DNA from: Companilactobacillus insicii
GTDB taxonomy: Bacteria > Bacillota > Bacilli > Lactobacillales > Lactobacillaceae
Assembly (NCBI RefSeq): GCF_003946015.1
Contig: NZ_RHNU01000003.1
Location: forward strand, 62,001 to 126,000
Length of the DNA stretch: 64,000 bases
Reading direction: 5' to 3'
The notes under the pieces are model-generated. The model worked only from the letters and a program-made list of their open reading frames with translations, was not told the origin of the DNA and did not search any database. The position numbers were made by a program, and so were the translations under genes. Positions 18,450-27,037 of this stretch are shown here, in pieces (the stretch's first letter is position 1; the number at the start of each line of letters is the position of its first letter).

Positions 18450-19814
18450 ATGACTGATTTAACAACTGGAAGACCCATCAAAGTTATCTTTTTATATACA
18501 ATTCCATTGTTATTAGGTAACTTCTTCCAACAATTCTACAATTTTATCGACACACTCATTGTTGGTAAAACTATTAGTGTCAATGCTCTAGCCAGTGTTG
18601 GTGCTACCGGTGGCTTGACTAGCTTGGTCGTCGGATTTGCGATGGGAATGACAAGTGGTCTTACTATTCTAACGGCTCGACGGTATGGTGCCGGTGATGA
18701 GAGAGGTGTAACAAAGAGTTTTGCTTCTGGAATTTTGATTTCACTCTTTATCACTGTTATCTTTACTGCTATTGCAATGTTAGTAGCATATCCACTATTG
18801 GTAATAATGCAAACACCAAAGGTTTTGTTGCACAATGCTTTTGTATTTCTAGAAATAATCTTTGCTGGAATATTTGCATTCGTTGGTTTCGATTTCTTAG
18901 GTAATACTATGCGTGCACTAGGAAATTCCCGTGTTCCATTATTCTTCTTAATGGTAAGTACTGTTTTAAATATCTTACTTGAATTAATCTTCATTTTGTA
19001 TTTACACATGGGCGTGGCTGGTGCTGGTTTAGCAACTGTCCTAGCCCAAACTATTACGATGGTTATATTGTGGTTCTATATTAGAAGAAAAATTCCATAT
19101 CTAGTTATTGGATTCTCAGACTTCAAAATCGATAAGGATGAACTCAAAGAATTATTAAGAATGAGTTTACCAATGGGATTTCAATCTTCAATTATTGCCA
19201 TTGGATCAATTATTTTGCAATTTATGCTTAACACCTTAGGTGCTCAAGCAGTTGCTGCCTACACCGTTGCTGGTCGTGTCGAACAAATTGCCACCCTTCC
19301 AGCCATGAGTTTTGGTATTGCCTTGGTTAACTATACCGCTCAGAACCTTGGAGCTAAGAATTACTCACGGATCTTGGAGGGTGTCAAAAAAGGACTTATC
19401 ATGTCCATAACATCCAGTATTATTATTGGTGCTTTACTAGTTTTATTTGGTAGGAACATTTCACACTTGTTCATGAATGGACCCGAAACACACGTTTTAA
19501 ATTTGATCCAAATTTACTATTGGTTTAACGGTACTATGTACTTTATGCTTTCAATTCTATTCATTGTAAGATATACCTTACAGGGACTAGGTAATCAAAA
19601 GGCACCAACGATTGCTGGTGTAGCAGAACTATTAATGAGAATATTTGCTAGCGTTGTTATGATTCGCTTCTTCGGATTCTATGGTGCAGCAATGGCTAGT
19701 CCACTAGCTTGGATCGGCTCCGTATTGGTTTTGGTAAGTACTTGGAATATCGAACTACGCCGACTTAAAAAACTTCAAGATGAGTCAGAACAAATTGAAA
19801 ATGCAACAGACTAA
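18450..19814 (+). CDS. MATE-family efflux transporter
   Basis: Protein of 454 residues with two six-helix halves: first half DLTTGRPIKVIFLYTIPLLL and FQQFYNFIDTLIVG, second half MSLPMGFQSSIIAIGSI and RVEQIATLPAMSFG, the classic MATE pattern (DinF/MepA/NorM-like drug or metabolite exporters driven by H+ or Na+). Start at ATG 18450 with GAGGGGG just upstream; the longer frame from 18417 lacks a site. A promoter with TTGATT and TATGAT boxes 16 bases apart lies at about 18388-18415. Single gene with a strong terminator. Confidence 0.85.
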   Translation: MTDLTTGRPIKVIFLYTIPLLLGNFFQQFYNFIDTLIVGKTISVNALASVGATGGLTSLVVGFAMGMTSGLTILTARRYGAGDERGVTKSFASGILISLFITVIFTAIAMLVAYPLLVIMQTPKVLLHNAFVFLEIIFAGIFAFVGFDFLGNTMRALGNSRVPLFFLMVSTVLNILLELIFILYLHMGVAGAGLATVLAQTITMVILWFYIRRKIPYLVIGFSDFKIDKDELKELLRMSLPMGFQSSIIAIGSIILQFMLNTLGAQAVAAYTVAGRVEQIATLPAMSFGIALVNYTAQNLGAKNYSRILEGVKKGLIMSITSSIIIGALLVLFGRNISHLFMNGPETHVLNLIQIYYWFNGTMYFMLSILFIVRYTLQGLGNQKAPTIAGVAELLMRIFASVVMIRFFGFYGAAMASPLAWIGSVLVLVSTWNIELRRLKKLQDESEQIENATD

Positions 19815-19861
19815 AAAGAACTTTATTAACTTAAAAATAATAGTTAATAAAGTTCTTTTTG
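19813..19861. terminator. Terminator of the MATE gene
   Basis: Perfect 19-base arms AAAAAGAACTTTATTAACT / AGTTAATAAAGTTCTTTTT with a 10-base loop, overlapping the MATE stop codon. Confidence 0.9.
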
Positions 19862-19932
19862 TTTGACTAATAATTAGTATTAAATATCGTTACGTAAATA
19901 AATCACTATCTTAATAGTAATAATTAACTGTA

Positions 19933-20097
19933 GATTGTCAGTGAAGGAACCAGCTGTGAAAATTTTGTTAGGTCGGTGATTTTTCGGCCTTACAAAATGG
20001 ACGAACTTTAAGCTTTGCTTTGCAAATCTTAAAGTCGAAGTCCCAGACCGATTTTTGGCTGGGACTGGTCCCACAGCAGATGGAATCACTGACAATC
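19933..20097. repeat. Structured intergenic element with terminal inverted repeats and three internal hairpins
   Basis: Outer arms GATTGTCAGTGA (19933-19944) and TCACTGACAATC (20086-20097) are perfect complements, followed inside by GCTGTG (19953-19958) and CACAGC (20072-20077). They enclose three hairpins: 19963-19997 (TTTTGTTAGG / CCTTACAAAA), 20005-20035 (ACTTTAAG / CTTAAAGT) and 20039-20066 (AGTCCCAG / CTGGGACT). The whole would fold as a cloverleaf in DNA or RNA. It lies between two convergent genes. A further pair GTAGATTGT / ACAATCTAC (19930-19938, 20109-20117) reaches into the hydrolase stop codon. Probably a mobile or repeated intergenic element of the genome; only one copy is in the window. 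It encodes no convincing protein. Confidence 0.65.
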
Positions 20098-20113
20098 GGA
20101 AGCAGAAAACAAT

Positions 20114-21151
20114 CTACAATCTCTTAGCACACTCATAAATAGCATCTTCACTAGCAGCAGCTTTGCCAACTAAATTCAAGAATGCATGTGACATACCACC
20201 ATAGCGAATATACGTTGCATCGCACCCTGCCATTCCTAATTTCTCAATAAATGCTTCATCTTGAAGGCGGAATGGATCATATTCACCAGTTAACACAGTT
20301 ACCTTTTTATATAGTGACGGATCTGAATACATTGGTGAAAGTATCGGTGATGTCAAATCTATATCTTGTTCAGGCAAATACAACTCTGTCATTTTTTTAT
20401 CCAACTGCTTGAATACTTCATAACTTGCATGAAGAACATCACGTTGTTCATCAATGATTGGAATACGCGAATCATCCCATAAGCCACCGTTAAGATCAGA
20501 ACCATGAATAACTGTTGGATAAAATAGCAACTGACTAGAAATATCGCATATACCCATGTAATGACTTAATTGACTCAGCCCCAAAGCCATTGAACCACCG
20601 GCGGAATCACCAGCTAATGTAATATCATGTTTTGTTTTTACAACTAATGATAATACTGAGAGGCAGTCCCAAAGTCCAAATGGATATGGATTTTCTGGAG
20701 CCAATCCATAATCAACGGTGTAAATAGTTCCATTAAATCTAGTTGCCAATAGTCGCAATGGAATTAGTGAGTCTTCTGCACTACCACCGTAATAAGCACC
20801 ACCATGGATATAAATTAATGCACGGTCATTATTTGCGCAGCCTTTTTTGAATATTCTTAAATAACGTACCTTACGACCTAATTCATATGAATAACGAGAA
20901 TCAACACAAATATTTGGGTACTGCATTTCAGGAATTGGTGCAGGTTCTGTTCCCGCACGAAGTACAGTTAAATCATTTGATAATACTGGGTTGTCTACAA
21001 CTCCCTTTAAATCATTCCACGTATTTGTCTCATATGAATGAGCGTCCACACGATCTTTGATGACCATATTTACGTCTTCTAATCTTGGAACCTCAACAGG
21101 TTCAACACGTTTGAGACGATTTAATTCAGTCAAATAATTACTTGTGATCAT
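20114..21151 (-). CDS. Alpha/beta hydrolase, hormone-sensitive-lipase family esterase
   Basis: Protein of 345 residues: oxyanion motif YIHGGAYYGG around residue 110, nucleophile GDSAGGS around residue 175, and C-terminal LTGEYDPFR (Asp) and GGMSHAFL (His). These are the HSL-family esterase signatures; such enzymes deacylate small esters or sugar acetates. No signal peptide. Second gene of a two-gene operon, 21 bases after the GPH symporter, and under the same GTTTAAAC operator. This suggests it processes the ester or acetyl group of an imported glycoside (inference). GGGAGGATATT precedes the ATG. Confidence 0.8.
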   Translation of the reverse strand: MITSNYLTELNRLKRVEPVEVPRLEDVNMVIKDRVDAHSYETNTWNDLKGVVDNPVLSNDLTVLRAGTEPAPIPEMQYPNICVDSRYSYELGRKVRYLRIFKKGCANNDRALIYIHGGAYYGGSAEDSLIPLRLLATRFNGTIYTVDYGLAPENPYPFGLWDCLSVLSLVVKTKHDITLAGDSAGGSMALGLSQLSHYMGICDISSQLLFYPTVIHGSDLNGGLWDDSRIPIIDEQRDVLHASYEVFKQLDKKMTELYLPEQDIDLTSPILSPMYSDPSLYKKVTVLTGEYDPFRLQDEAFIEKLGMAGCDATYIRYGGMSHAFLNLVGKAAASEDAIYECAKRL

Positions 21152-21172
21152 AATATCCTCCCTATCAATTTA

Positions 21173-22549
21173 TTAAGCTTCAGCAACATTAGATTGATGC
21201 TTCTTTGCTTCAATCTCTTTCATTTCTTTCTTTTCATTCAAATTGTAAAATACCAAGATTCCAATGATCAAAATAGCTAATAAAATTGGAAGCCAAACGA
21301 AGTTAATATTAATGGCCAATTGAGCCTTAGCAGCTTGTGTCTTAGCAGTTGATTGGAAGCCACCCCATGTTAGAATCCATCCTGATAGAGCGCCACCAAT
21401 ACCCATACCAATCTTTGCTCCAACAACTGGAACTGATGATAAGAATCCTGGTTCTTCAATGTGCAAATGAGTTCTTGCATATTCAACAGTATCAGCAATC
21501 ATTACGAAGGCAATTGTAAAGACGGAACCCATGGCGATCATTGCAATACCATTACCAATGAACAATAATGGTAGATTCTGTGATTTTTCACCTAAAGGCA
21601 TTAGTATTTCACCGATAACGAAGACAACTAATGACATATCCATAACATCACGGTTCTTAAACTTCTTTGAAAGAATAGGAGCTAACAAGTTACCAGGTAC
21701 AGCAAAGATTGTCATACCTAAGAATAAACCAACAATTGCAGGGTTCTTGTATACATAGTTAATATAGAAAACACCTGAAGCCATTCTGACTACCCAGAAT
21801 GTTTGAATACAAATGAAGCTCAATGTAAGAATTACCCAAGGACGATTCTTGAATGCACCTCTGAATGATTCAATAACACCCAAATGACCTTTGATTTCTT
21901 CTTGGCCTTCTTCTTCAGCAATGTCTCTTTCTCTCAAATTTAAGAATGCAAGGAAGAAACAAGCAGCAATTACCAATCCAACAACGGCTCCCCAAATTGC
22001 GAAACCTGTTTGTTGATTCTTACCACCAAAGAAACTAACCATTGGTAATGTGATGGCACCAATAACAGCTGTACCAGTATTTGTCAAAACCATTCTGGCA
22101 GATGCAAGATTAGCACGTTCATCAGCATCATCAGTTAAACTAGGTAAGATAGCAGTAATAGGTGTATTAGATCCTGAATATACCAAACTAAAGACGGTAT
22201 AAATAACACTGATCCAAATCATTTGAATAGTCTTATTGCCACCAAATGATGGGTTAAAGAATAATAGAAATGCTAGAATTCCTAACGGAATACCAAACCA
22301 TAAGAAGTATGGTCTTGCCTTACCGTATTTTGAATGAGTGTGATCAATTAAAAATCCGAAGAACATTCCATCAAAGGCATCGACGAAACGAACTAATAAG
22401 AATAATGTTCCGACAAATGCGGCTGATATTCCTAAAACAGTTGTGTAATAGAATAATAAATATAATCCAACCATTTGCCAGATAAGATTTCCAGCCATAT
22501 CAGTCATTCCATAAAATATACGTTGTTTCCATAGCTGTAACTTGTTCAT
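21173..22549 (-). CDS. GPH-family glycoside:cation symporter
   Basis: Protein of 458 residues with the GPH/MelB pattern: the N-terminal KQRIFYGMTDMAGNLIW, then FVGTLFLLVRFVDAFDG and FFGFLIDHTHSKYGKARPYF with the conserved cytoplasmic Asp/Arg/Lys, and a C-terminal hydrophilic tail. It imports a glycoside, pentoside or hexuronide with H+ or Na+. Start at 22549 with GGAGG at 8 bases; the longer frame starts inside the leader. A TGTTTAAACA palindrome lies about 90 bases upstream, tying control to that of the PTS/GH65 locus. The esterase gene follows. Confidence 0.85.
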   Translation of the reverse strand: MNKLQLWKQRIFYGMTDMAGNLIWQMVGLYLLFYYTTVLGISAAFVGTLFLLVRFVDAFDGMFFGFLIDHTHSKYGKARPYFLWFGIPLGILAFLLFFNPSFGGNKTIQMIWISVIYTVFSLVYSGSNTPITAILPSLTDDADERANLASARMVLTNTGTAVIGAITLPMVSFFGGKNQQTGFAIWGAVVGLVIAACFFLAFLNLRERDIAEEEGQEEIKGHLGVIESFRGAFKNRPWVILTLSFICIQTFWVVRMASGVFYINYVYKNPAIVGLFLGMTIFAVPGNLLAPILSKKFKNRDVMDMSLVVFVIGEILMPLGEKSQNLPLLFIGNGIAMIAMGSVFTIAFVMIADTVEYARTHLHIEEPGFLSSVPVVGAKIGMGIGGALSGWILTWGGFQSTAKTQAAKAQLAININFVWLPILLAILIIGILVFYNLNEKKEMKEIEAKKHQSNVAEA

Positions 22550-22637
22550 AGTATTTCCTCCTTCCAATAGCAAGATATTAACAATTCTTTTTAAATCATC
22601 AATATCTTGATATCTTTTTCACCTACATTATATATCC

Positions 22638-22647
22638 TGTTTAAACA
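22638..22647. promoter_or_regulatory. GTTTAAAC-type operator before the GPH operon
   Basis: TGTTTAAACA, identical to the core of the three sites at 15538-15638, lies in the 200-base promoter region upstream of the symporter. Same regulator likely; its gene is not identifiable in the window. Confidence 0.55.
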
Positions 22648-22732
22648 TATTCAAGACGGATTGTGTAATTTTTTTTTACTGAAATTGAGTATTCACTTAT
22701 ATGGCGGCGTTTACATAAATATTTTAGTAAAT

Positions 22733-22757
22733 AAAAAAGCTTGCACATGGCAAACTT
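22733..22757 (-). terminator. Terminator of the AraC/GyrI gene
   Basis: Stem AAGCTTGC / GCAAACTT with a T-run on the minus strand, 16 bases after the stop codon at 22773. Confidence 0.6.
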
Positions 22758-22772
22758 TTACTAAAACATTAT

Positions 22773-23627
22773 TTATAAAATTGGAGTCCATATTTCACTA
22801 TAAGCACTTTGTTGTTCGTCTTTGAATATAGTAAACGAAAAACTAGGAATGTCTCGTATCTTAAAATCAGTTGACGGTAACCATTCTGAATAAATCCTTC
22901 CAGTAACATCCTGCATAGCTTGTGGAAATTCTCCTGTCACATAAAATACCGCCCATTTACTATCCGGTACAACTATTTCCTCTAGATCATCAAAAATGTT
23001 TTCCTCAGTAGTAGCCATCCCTATCATATGAGTTAAAGAGCCCTCCTTTTCAGGATAACTATCATCAAAATCATAAGATACATTTAATGGATGGTTAAGA
23101 TCCATATCAGCTAATTGATGCATTTCATCCCTTTGTTCAGCGGTTATAGACTTTGCTAACTCCAATATACTATTATTCTCACCCTTAAATTGCATCGGTA
23201 TTTTTCTAGATACTCCCACAATATTAAACTTTGGCATTGATTTGATTTTGTATTCCATGGGTATTCCTCCTTTAATATCAATGAAAAACACAAACTTCGG
23301 TACCTCTTTTTGAATTTTGTTTTTCATAACATCTGAAGGTAAGAAACCGCTCCATTCTTTGAACGCACGAGCAAATCCGTCAATGGACTGATAACCATAT
23401 TTATATGCAACATCAGTGACTCGACTACCAGAAATCAGTTCTCTATTAGCTGAAGACAAACGACGATTTTTTATATACTCATAAAAACTCATATTAGCTA
23501 AATAAGAAAACATTCTTTTAAAATGATAACTCGACATCCCTACTATCTTTGATATATCATCATCCAAAATTTTTTCTGTCAAATGTTCTTCAATGTAATC
23601 CATCAATTGGTTAAATTCCTTAAGCAT
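22773..23627 (-). CDS. AraC-family regulator with GyrI-like effector domain
   Basis: Protein of 284 residues. The N-terminal 100 residues are two AraC-type HTH motifs (ISKIVGMSSYHFKRMFSYL; VTDVAYKYGYQSIDGFARAF). Residues about 125-284 are a GyrI/SOUL-like effector-binding domain (EYKIKSMPKFNIVGVSRKIP; KWAVFYVTGEFPQAMQDV; EWLPSTDFKI). This Rob/SoxS-like layout is common in regulators of drug or stress response. GGGGGTAAGATA precedes the ATG. It follows the HAD phosphatase gene by about 70 bases and may be read from the same transcript. Target unknown. Confidence 0.85.
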   Translation of the reverse strand: MLKEFNQLMDYIEEHLTEKILDDDISKIVGMSSYHFKRMFSYLANMSFYEYIKNRRLSSANRELISGSRVTDVAYKYGYQSIDGFARAFKEWSGFLPSDVMKNKIQKEVPKFVFFIDIKGGIPMEYKIKSMPKFNIVGVSRKIPMQFKGENNSILELAKSITAEQRDEMHQLADMDLNHPLNVSYDFDDSYPEKEGSLTHMIGMATTEENIFDDLEEIVVPDSKWAVFYVTGEFPQAMQDVTGRIYSEWLPSTDFKIRDIPSFSFTIFKDEQQSAYSEIWTPIL

Positions 23628-23696
23628 TATCTTACCCCCATGTATTACATTTTAATTCGAACATTAATATCAAACTCGACAATTAATGAACCAGAT

Positions 23697-24494
23697 TTAT
23701 CGAATTATCATCTTACGAATATAGTCCACGACTCCATTTTGATTATTGCTATTTGTAACATGACTTGCAGCACTTTTTACCTCATCCGTTGCATTACCCA
23801 TTGCAACACCATCACCAACATACTCCAACATTTCAATGTCATTTCCACCGTCTCCAAAGGCACACATTTCTTCAGGACTAATGTTCAAAAGCTCACTTAG
23901 TTTCTTCAATCCTGTGGCCTTATTGACTCCCGGTTTAATAATATCAATTGAACCATGACCACTAGATACTGGTATAGCAATACCGTCCAATGAAACCATC
24001 AACTCAATAACCAATTTATCGGTTACTTCATTCGGACAGTTAGATGCAAATTTCAAAATTTCATCATCTACGTCTTTAAAGCTCGTAACCTTTTTCAATC
24101 TAAAATAATACTTATTAATGTCCTTAAATAATTCATCGGAAATAGTATCTAAGACATACGCACTCTTCTTACCACATGCCACCAATTGTAAATTTGGTAT
24201 TTGTGAAGCAATATCAACAACTTTCATATAATTAATTGGTGTAAAACTTGATGACCAGTATTCTGTACCATTGAACATTATCAACGCACCATTTTCGGAA
24301 ACGTAGATTGTTTCAGGATATTTCTCAAAAAAAGAACGTAACTGAAAATATTGATTTCCACTGGCCACAACAAACTTTATATCATTGGCATCTATTAACT
24401 TGTGCACTTCTTCAAATGACTCAAAATCATAACTGTTCTGGCTATTCAAAAAAGTCCCATCCATATCAGTTGCAATCAATTTAATTTTAGACAT
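23697..24494 (-). CDS. HAD-superfamily Cof-type phosphatase
   Basis: Protein of 265 residues with Cof-type (IIB) HAD motifs: motif I KLIATDMDGTFLNS with nucleophile Asp, motif II VVASGNQY, and motifs III/IV GVNKATGLKKL and FGDGGNDIEML. Such enzymes dephosphorylate sugar phosphates, FMN or pyridoxal phosphate; the real substrate is not readable. It begins 9 bases after the acetyltransferase gene with GAGGTAACTA as binding site, so the two are co-transcribed. Confidence 0.85.
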   Translation of the reverse strand: MSKIKLIATDMDGTFLNSQNSYDFESFEEVHKLIDANDIKFVVASGNQYFQLRSFFEKYPETIYVSENGALIMFNGTEYWSSSFTPINYMKVVDIASQIPNLQLVACGKKSAYVLDTISDELFKDINKYYFRLKKVTSFKDVDDEILKFASNCPNEVTDKLVIELMVSLDGIAIPVSSGHGSIDIIKPGVNKATGLKKLSELLNISPEEMCAFGDGGNDIEMLEYVGDGVAMGNATDEVKSAASHVTNSNNQNGVVDYIRKMIIR

Positions 24495-24503
24495 TAGTTA
24501 CCT

Positions 24504-25112
24504 CTAATTCTCAAAATATTTTTGCTTTTCCAATTCCCAAGTTTTGTGATCTTCTTCAGTGATTTCCCGTAATACGCGGCATGGATTTCCAACGGCAATA
24601 ACATTATCAGGAATATCTTTAGTAACTACTGAGCCTGATCCAATAACAACATTACTTCCAATAGTAACTCCTGGATTGATAATGGCACTAGCACCAATCC
24701 AGACATCATTTCCAATCGTTATTGGTTTCCCATACTCATATTCTTGGTTACGAACAATTGCATCGATAGGATGTCCAGCCGTATACAGTCCAACACGTGG
24801 ACCAAACATTACATTATTACCAATTGTAATGGGTGCAATATCTAGAAATATACAATCATAGTTCGCATAAAAATCCTCACCAATAGTTGTATGAATTCCA
24901 TAGTCAGTATGAAATGGTGGTTCAAAATAAATATTTTCTCCAGTTTTTCCAAATAACTTTTTAAGTATATCTTTACGAATCTCACCGTCATCTTCAGTCG
25001 TACGATTATATAAACGAGTTAAACTTTTTGCGCGATGTGAATCACTCGCTAATTCAGGATCACTGGCAATATAAAGATCACCAGCTAACATTTTTTCTTT
25101 TTGTGACCGCAT
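24504..25112 (-). CDS. Maltose/galactoside O-acetyltransferase (hexapeptide family)
   Basis: Protein of 202 residues: N-terminal MAC domain (KEKMLAGDLYIASDPEL) and a left-handed beta helix with hexapeptide repeats IGNNVMFGPRVGLYT, IGNDVWIGASAIINP and IGSNVVIGSGSVVTKDIP; catalytic His in TAGHPID. It transfers acetyl from acetyl-CoA to a sugar hydroxyl (Maa/LacA type). AGAGGTAGAAGAAT precedes the ATG. First gene of an operon with a HAD phosphatase. Confidence 0.85.
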   Translation of the reverse strand: MRSQKEKMLAGDLYIASDPELASDSHRAKSLTRLYNRTTEDDGEIRKDILKKLFGKTGENIYFEPPFHTDYGIHTTIGEDFYANYDCIFLDIAPITIGNNVMFGPRVGLYTAGHPIDAIVRNQEYEYGKPITIGNDVWIGASAIINPGVTIGSNVVIGSGSVVTKDIPDNVIAVGNPCRVLREITEEDHKTWELEKQKYFEN

Positions 25113-25174
25113 ATTCTTCTACCTCTCATATTTGTAAATCGGTTACATTTTAAATTCTATCATTTTTGGGCAAA

Positions 25175-25202
25175 GAAAAAACACCCACAATTGTGAGTGT
25201 TT
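25175..25202 (-). terminator. Terminator of the MFS gene
   Basis: Arms AAACACCCACAA / TTGTGAGTGTTT with one mismatch and a T-run on the minus strand, 20 bases after the stop at 25222. Confidence 0.8.
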
Positions 25203-25221
25203 GGATACTGAAGTATTCTTA

Positions 25222-26418
25222 TTAATCTTTAACTAGCAATGAAGTAAATGCTCCAAGCAACAATGAAATCGCCATAAAAATAAAGGCATTAGCAAAGTTA
25301 CCACCAGATTGTTGAACAATACTACCAATCAATATTGGAGCAATAAAACCACCTAGTGTACCACCAGTACCAACGATTCCTGAAGCGGATCCAATGATTT
25401 CCTCAGGAAAAATCTTCTGTGGCCATGAAGCAGTGGCCGCAAAAGTAGAAACAATAAACATCCCACTTATTGCAACACTTATAATTGCAACGACCAGACT
25501 CTTAGCCAAAATCAGACCAACAATTCCGATTACGGCAATAATTGCACTACCAATAATAAATTGTTTCTGTTTACCTGCGAAAACTCTTGTCAAAATAATA
25601 CCAGTTCCCAAACTACCAATAATTTGCATAATAGCACTAACGGCCATAATTGCTCCAGCTTGAGCAACAGTCAAATTAAAAGTATGAGTCAAATAACTAG
25701 GCATCCATGACATAGCTCCATAGGTAACGATATTTTCAAGTAGTAATATTATAAAAATCAGAATCACACTGCGATTTTTAATCGTCTGACTAAAAGGCAT
25801 TTTCTTCTGTATTTTGACCTCAGATCTAACCTCACCTGAATCATTTGGAAGCATAAATAAAACACAGATGAACGCTATAACGAATAAGGTACCCAGCATA
25901 TAATATCCATAACGCCAATTAGCAGAAATAACATTTGCACCTAGTGTATAAGCTAAAATTCCACCAATACCAGTTGTCGTTAAAATACCGGACTGTGCAA
26001 GAACTCTCTTCTTTGGTTCAAAGTTCTCAGCAATAGCCTTAGAAGTAGATGGCGGATAACCTCCGTGACCCAATCCTGCTAAAAATCTAATACCTATAAA
26101 TAAGACCAAACTACTTACAATACCAAAGAAATACGAAGTTACTGCAATACTTGCTAATGATATTAACAAGATTCTCTTAGCTCCAACTTTATCAGCCAAC
26201 CATCCACCAGGGATTTGCATACATGAATATGCTAAGAAAAAAGCACTCATGATTAATCCTGTTTCAGTAGTTGAAAGATTGAAATCTTTAGCAATTGGAA
26301 TTACAGCCGTTGAAATCATGGTTTTATCCATATAAACCATCGTATAACCAATCATCAAAGCTACAATAACTTTCATATTGCTTCCCGACATTCTCGGTTT
26401 AGTTGATTCTTTTCCCAT
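25222..26418 (-). CDS. MFS transporter
   Basis: Protein of 398 residues, 12 predicted helices. The first loop has GGWLADKVGAKRIL (motif A) and the first helix IGYTMVYMDKTMIST, which fits the ACS group of organic-anion carriers. A short charged loop in the middle (VRSEVKIQKKMPFSQ) separates the halves. ATG at 26418 is chosen as GGCGGTGAT precedes it; a TTG at 26436 overlaps that site. Bounded by terminators, so a single-gene unit. Substrate unknown. Confidence 0.8.
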   Translation of the reverse strand: MGKESTKPRMSGSNMKVIVALMIGYTMVYMDKTMISTAVIPIAKDFNLSTTETGLIMSAFFLAYSCMQIPGGWLADKVGAKRILLISLASIAVTSYFFGIVSSLVLFIGIRFLAGLGHGGYPPSTSKAIAENFEPKKRVLAQSGILTTTGIGGILAYTLGANVISANWRYGYYMLGTLFVIAFICVLFMLPNDSGEVRSEVKIQKKMPFSQTIKNRSVILIFIILLLENIVTYGAMSWMPSYLTHTFNLTVAQAGAIMAVSAIMQIIGSLGTGIILTRVFAGKQKQFIIGSAIIAVIGIVGLILAKSLVVAIISVAISGMFIVSTFAATASWPQKIFPEEIIGSASGIVGTGGTLGGFIAPILIGSIVQQSGGNFANAFIFMAISLLLGAFTSLLVKD

Positions 26419-26451
26419 AATATCACCGCCCTTCAAATATATTTATTTAAA

Positions 26452-26480
26452 GAAAATCGTGTTTAGATTATCTAAACACG
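26452..26480 (-). terminator. Terminator overlapping the pduO stop
   Basis: Perfect arms CGTGTTTAGA / TCTAAACACG with a 3-base loop around the stop codon of the adenosyltransferase gene; T-rich on the minus strand. Confidence 0.75.
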
Positions 26481-27034
26481 GGTTTGCTGTTACGATACAA
26501 CACATCTTCGACGCCTTCAAGAACATTGGCATACCTGGCAGCAGCAAAGAAATAATCTGACAGGCGATTAATAAATTTCAGTACTTCACCATTAATTGAC
26601 TCGTCTTGCATTAAAGATACTATTTCTCTTTCTGCTCGTCGAGTAACTGTTCTCGCCACGTGAAGATATGATGCCACAACTGAGCCACCTGGTAAAATAA
26701 ACTTTTTTACTTGTGGTGCTGCAGCCATATATTTATCAATTTTTTTCTCCAACCAATCAACAGTTTCATCATTTTTGAATATATATTCATGTTTATCATC
26801 GTCATCCGGCGTTGCTAGATCTGTCCCACAATCAAATAATAATTGCTGTATTTCTTGTAATTCATCTTTTAATTCCGAAGTTTTATCATTCAAACTTGCT
26901 GCAACAAGACCAACTAATGAGTTAAGTTCGTCAACTGTTCCGTAAGAATCAATACGCTTATCAGATTTGTACAAAACGTCATTTCCAATAATACGAGTCT
27001 GCCCTTTATCACCTGTTCTTGTATATATCCTCAT
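26468..27034 (-). CDS. pduO: Cob(I)alamin adenosyltransferase, PduO type
   Basis: Protein of 188 residues with PduO/EutT motifs: MRIYTRTGDKGQTRIIG (ATP site), DELNSLVGL, and VARTVTRRAEREIV plus NRLSDYFFAAAR at the C-terminus, near the corrin-binding face. It converts cob(I)alamin and ATP to adenosylcobalamin, the cofactor of glycerol/propanediol dehydratase. It follows the S component by 3 bases with AAGGAGTAACTA as site, so the two are translated together. Adjacent genes encode a cobalamin-type ECF system and a glycerol facilitator, which fits adenosylcobalamin-dependent glycerol use. Confidence 0.9.
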   Translation of the reverse strand: MRIYTRTGDKGQTRIIGNDVLYKSDKRIDSYGTVDELNSLVGLVAASLNDKTSELKDELQEIQQLLFDCGTDLATPDDDDKHEYIFKNDETVDWLEKKIDKYMAAAPQVKKFILPGGSVVASYLHVARTVTRRAEREIVSLMQDESINGEVLKFINRLSDYFFAAARYANVLEGVEDVLYRNSKPVFR

Positions 27035-27037
27035 TAG

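Noticed and set aside
18536-19009. 157-codon minus-strand frame opposite the MATE gene
   Set aside because: Shadow frame of a conserved MATE coding region, no domain and no promoter.
19880-20095. 71-codon frame on the minus strand inside the structured element
   Set aside because: It runs through hairpin arms, has no binding site and reads as low-complexity chance coding.
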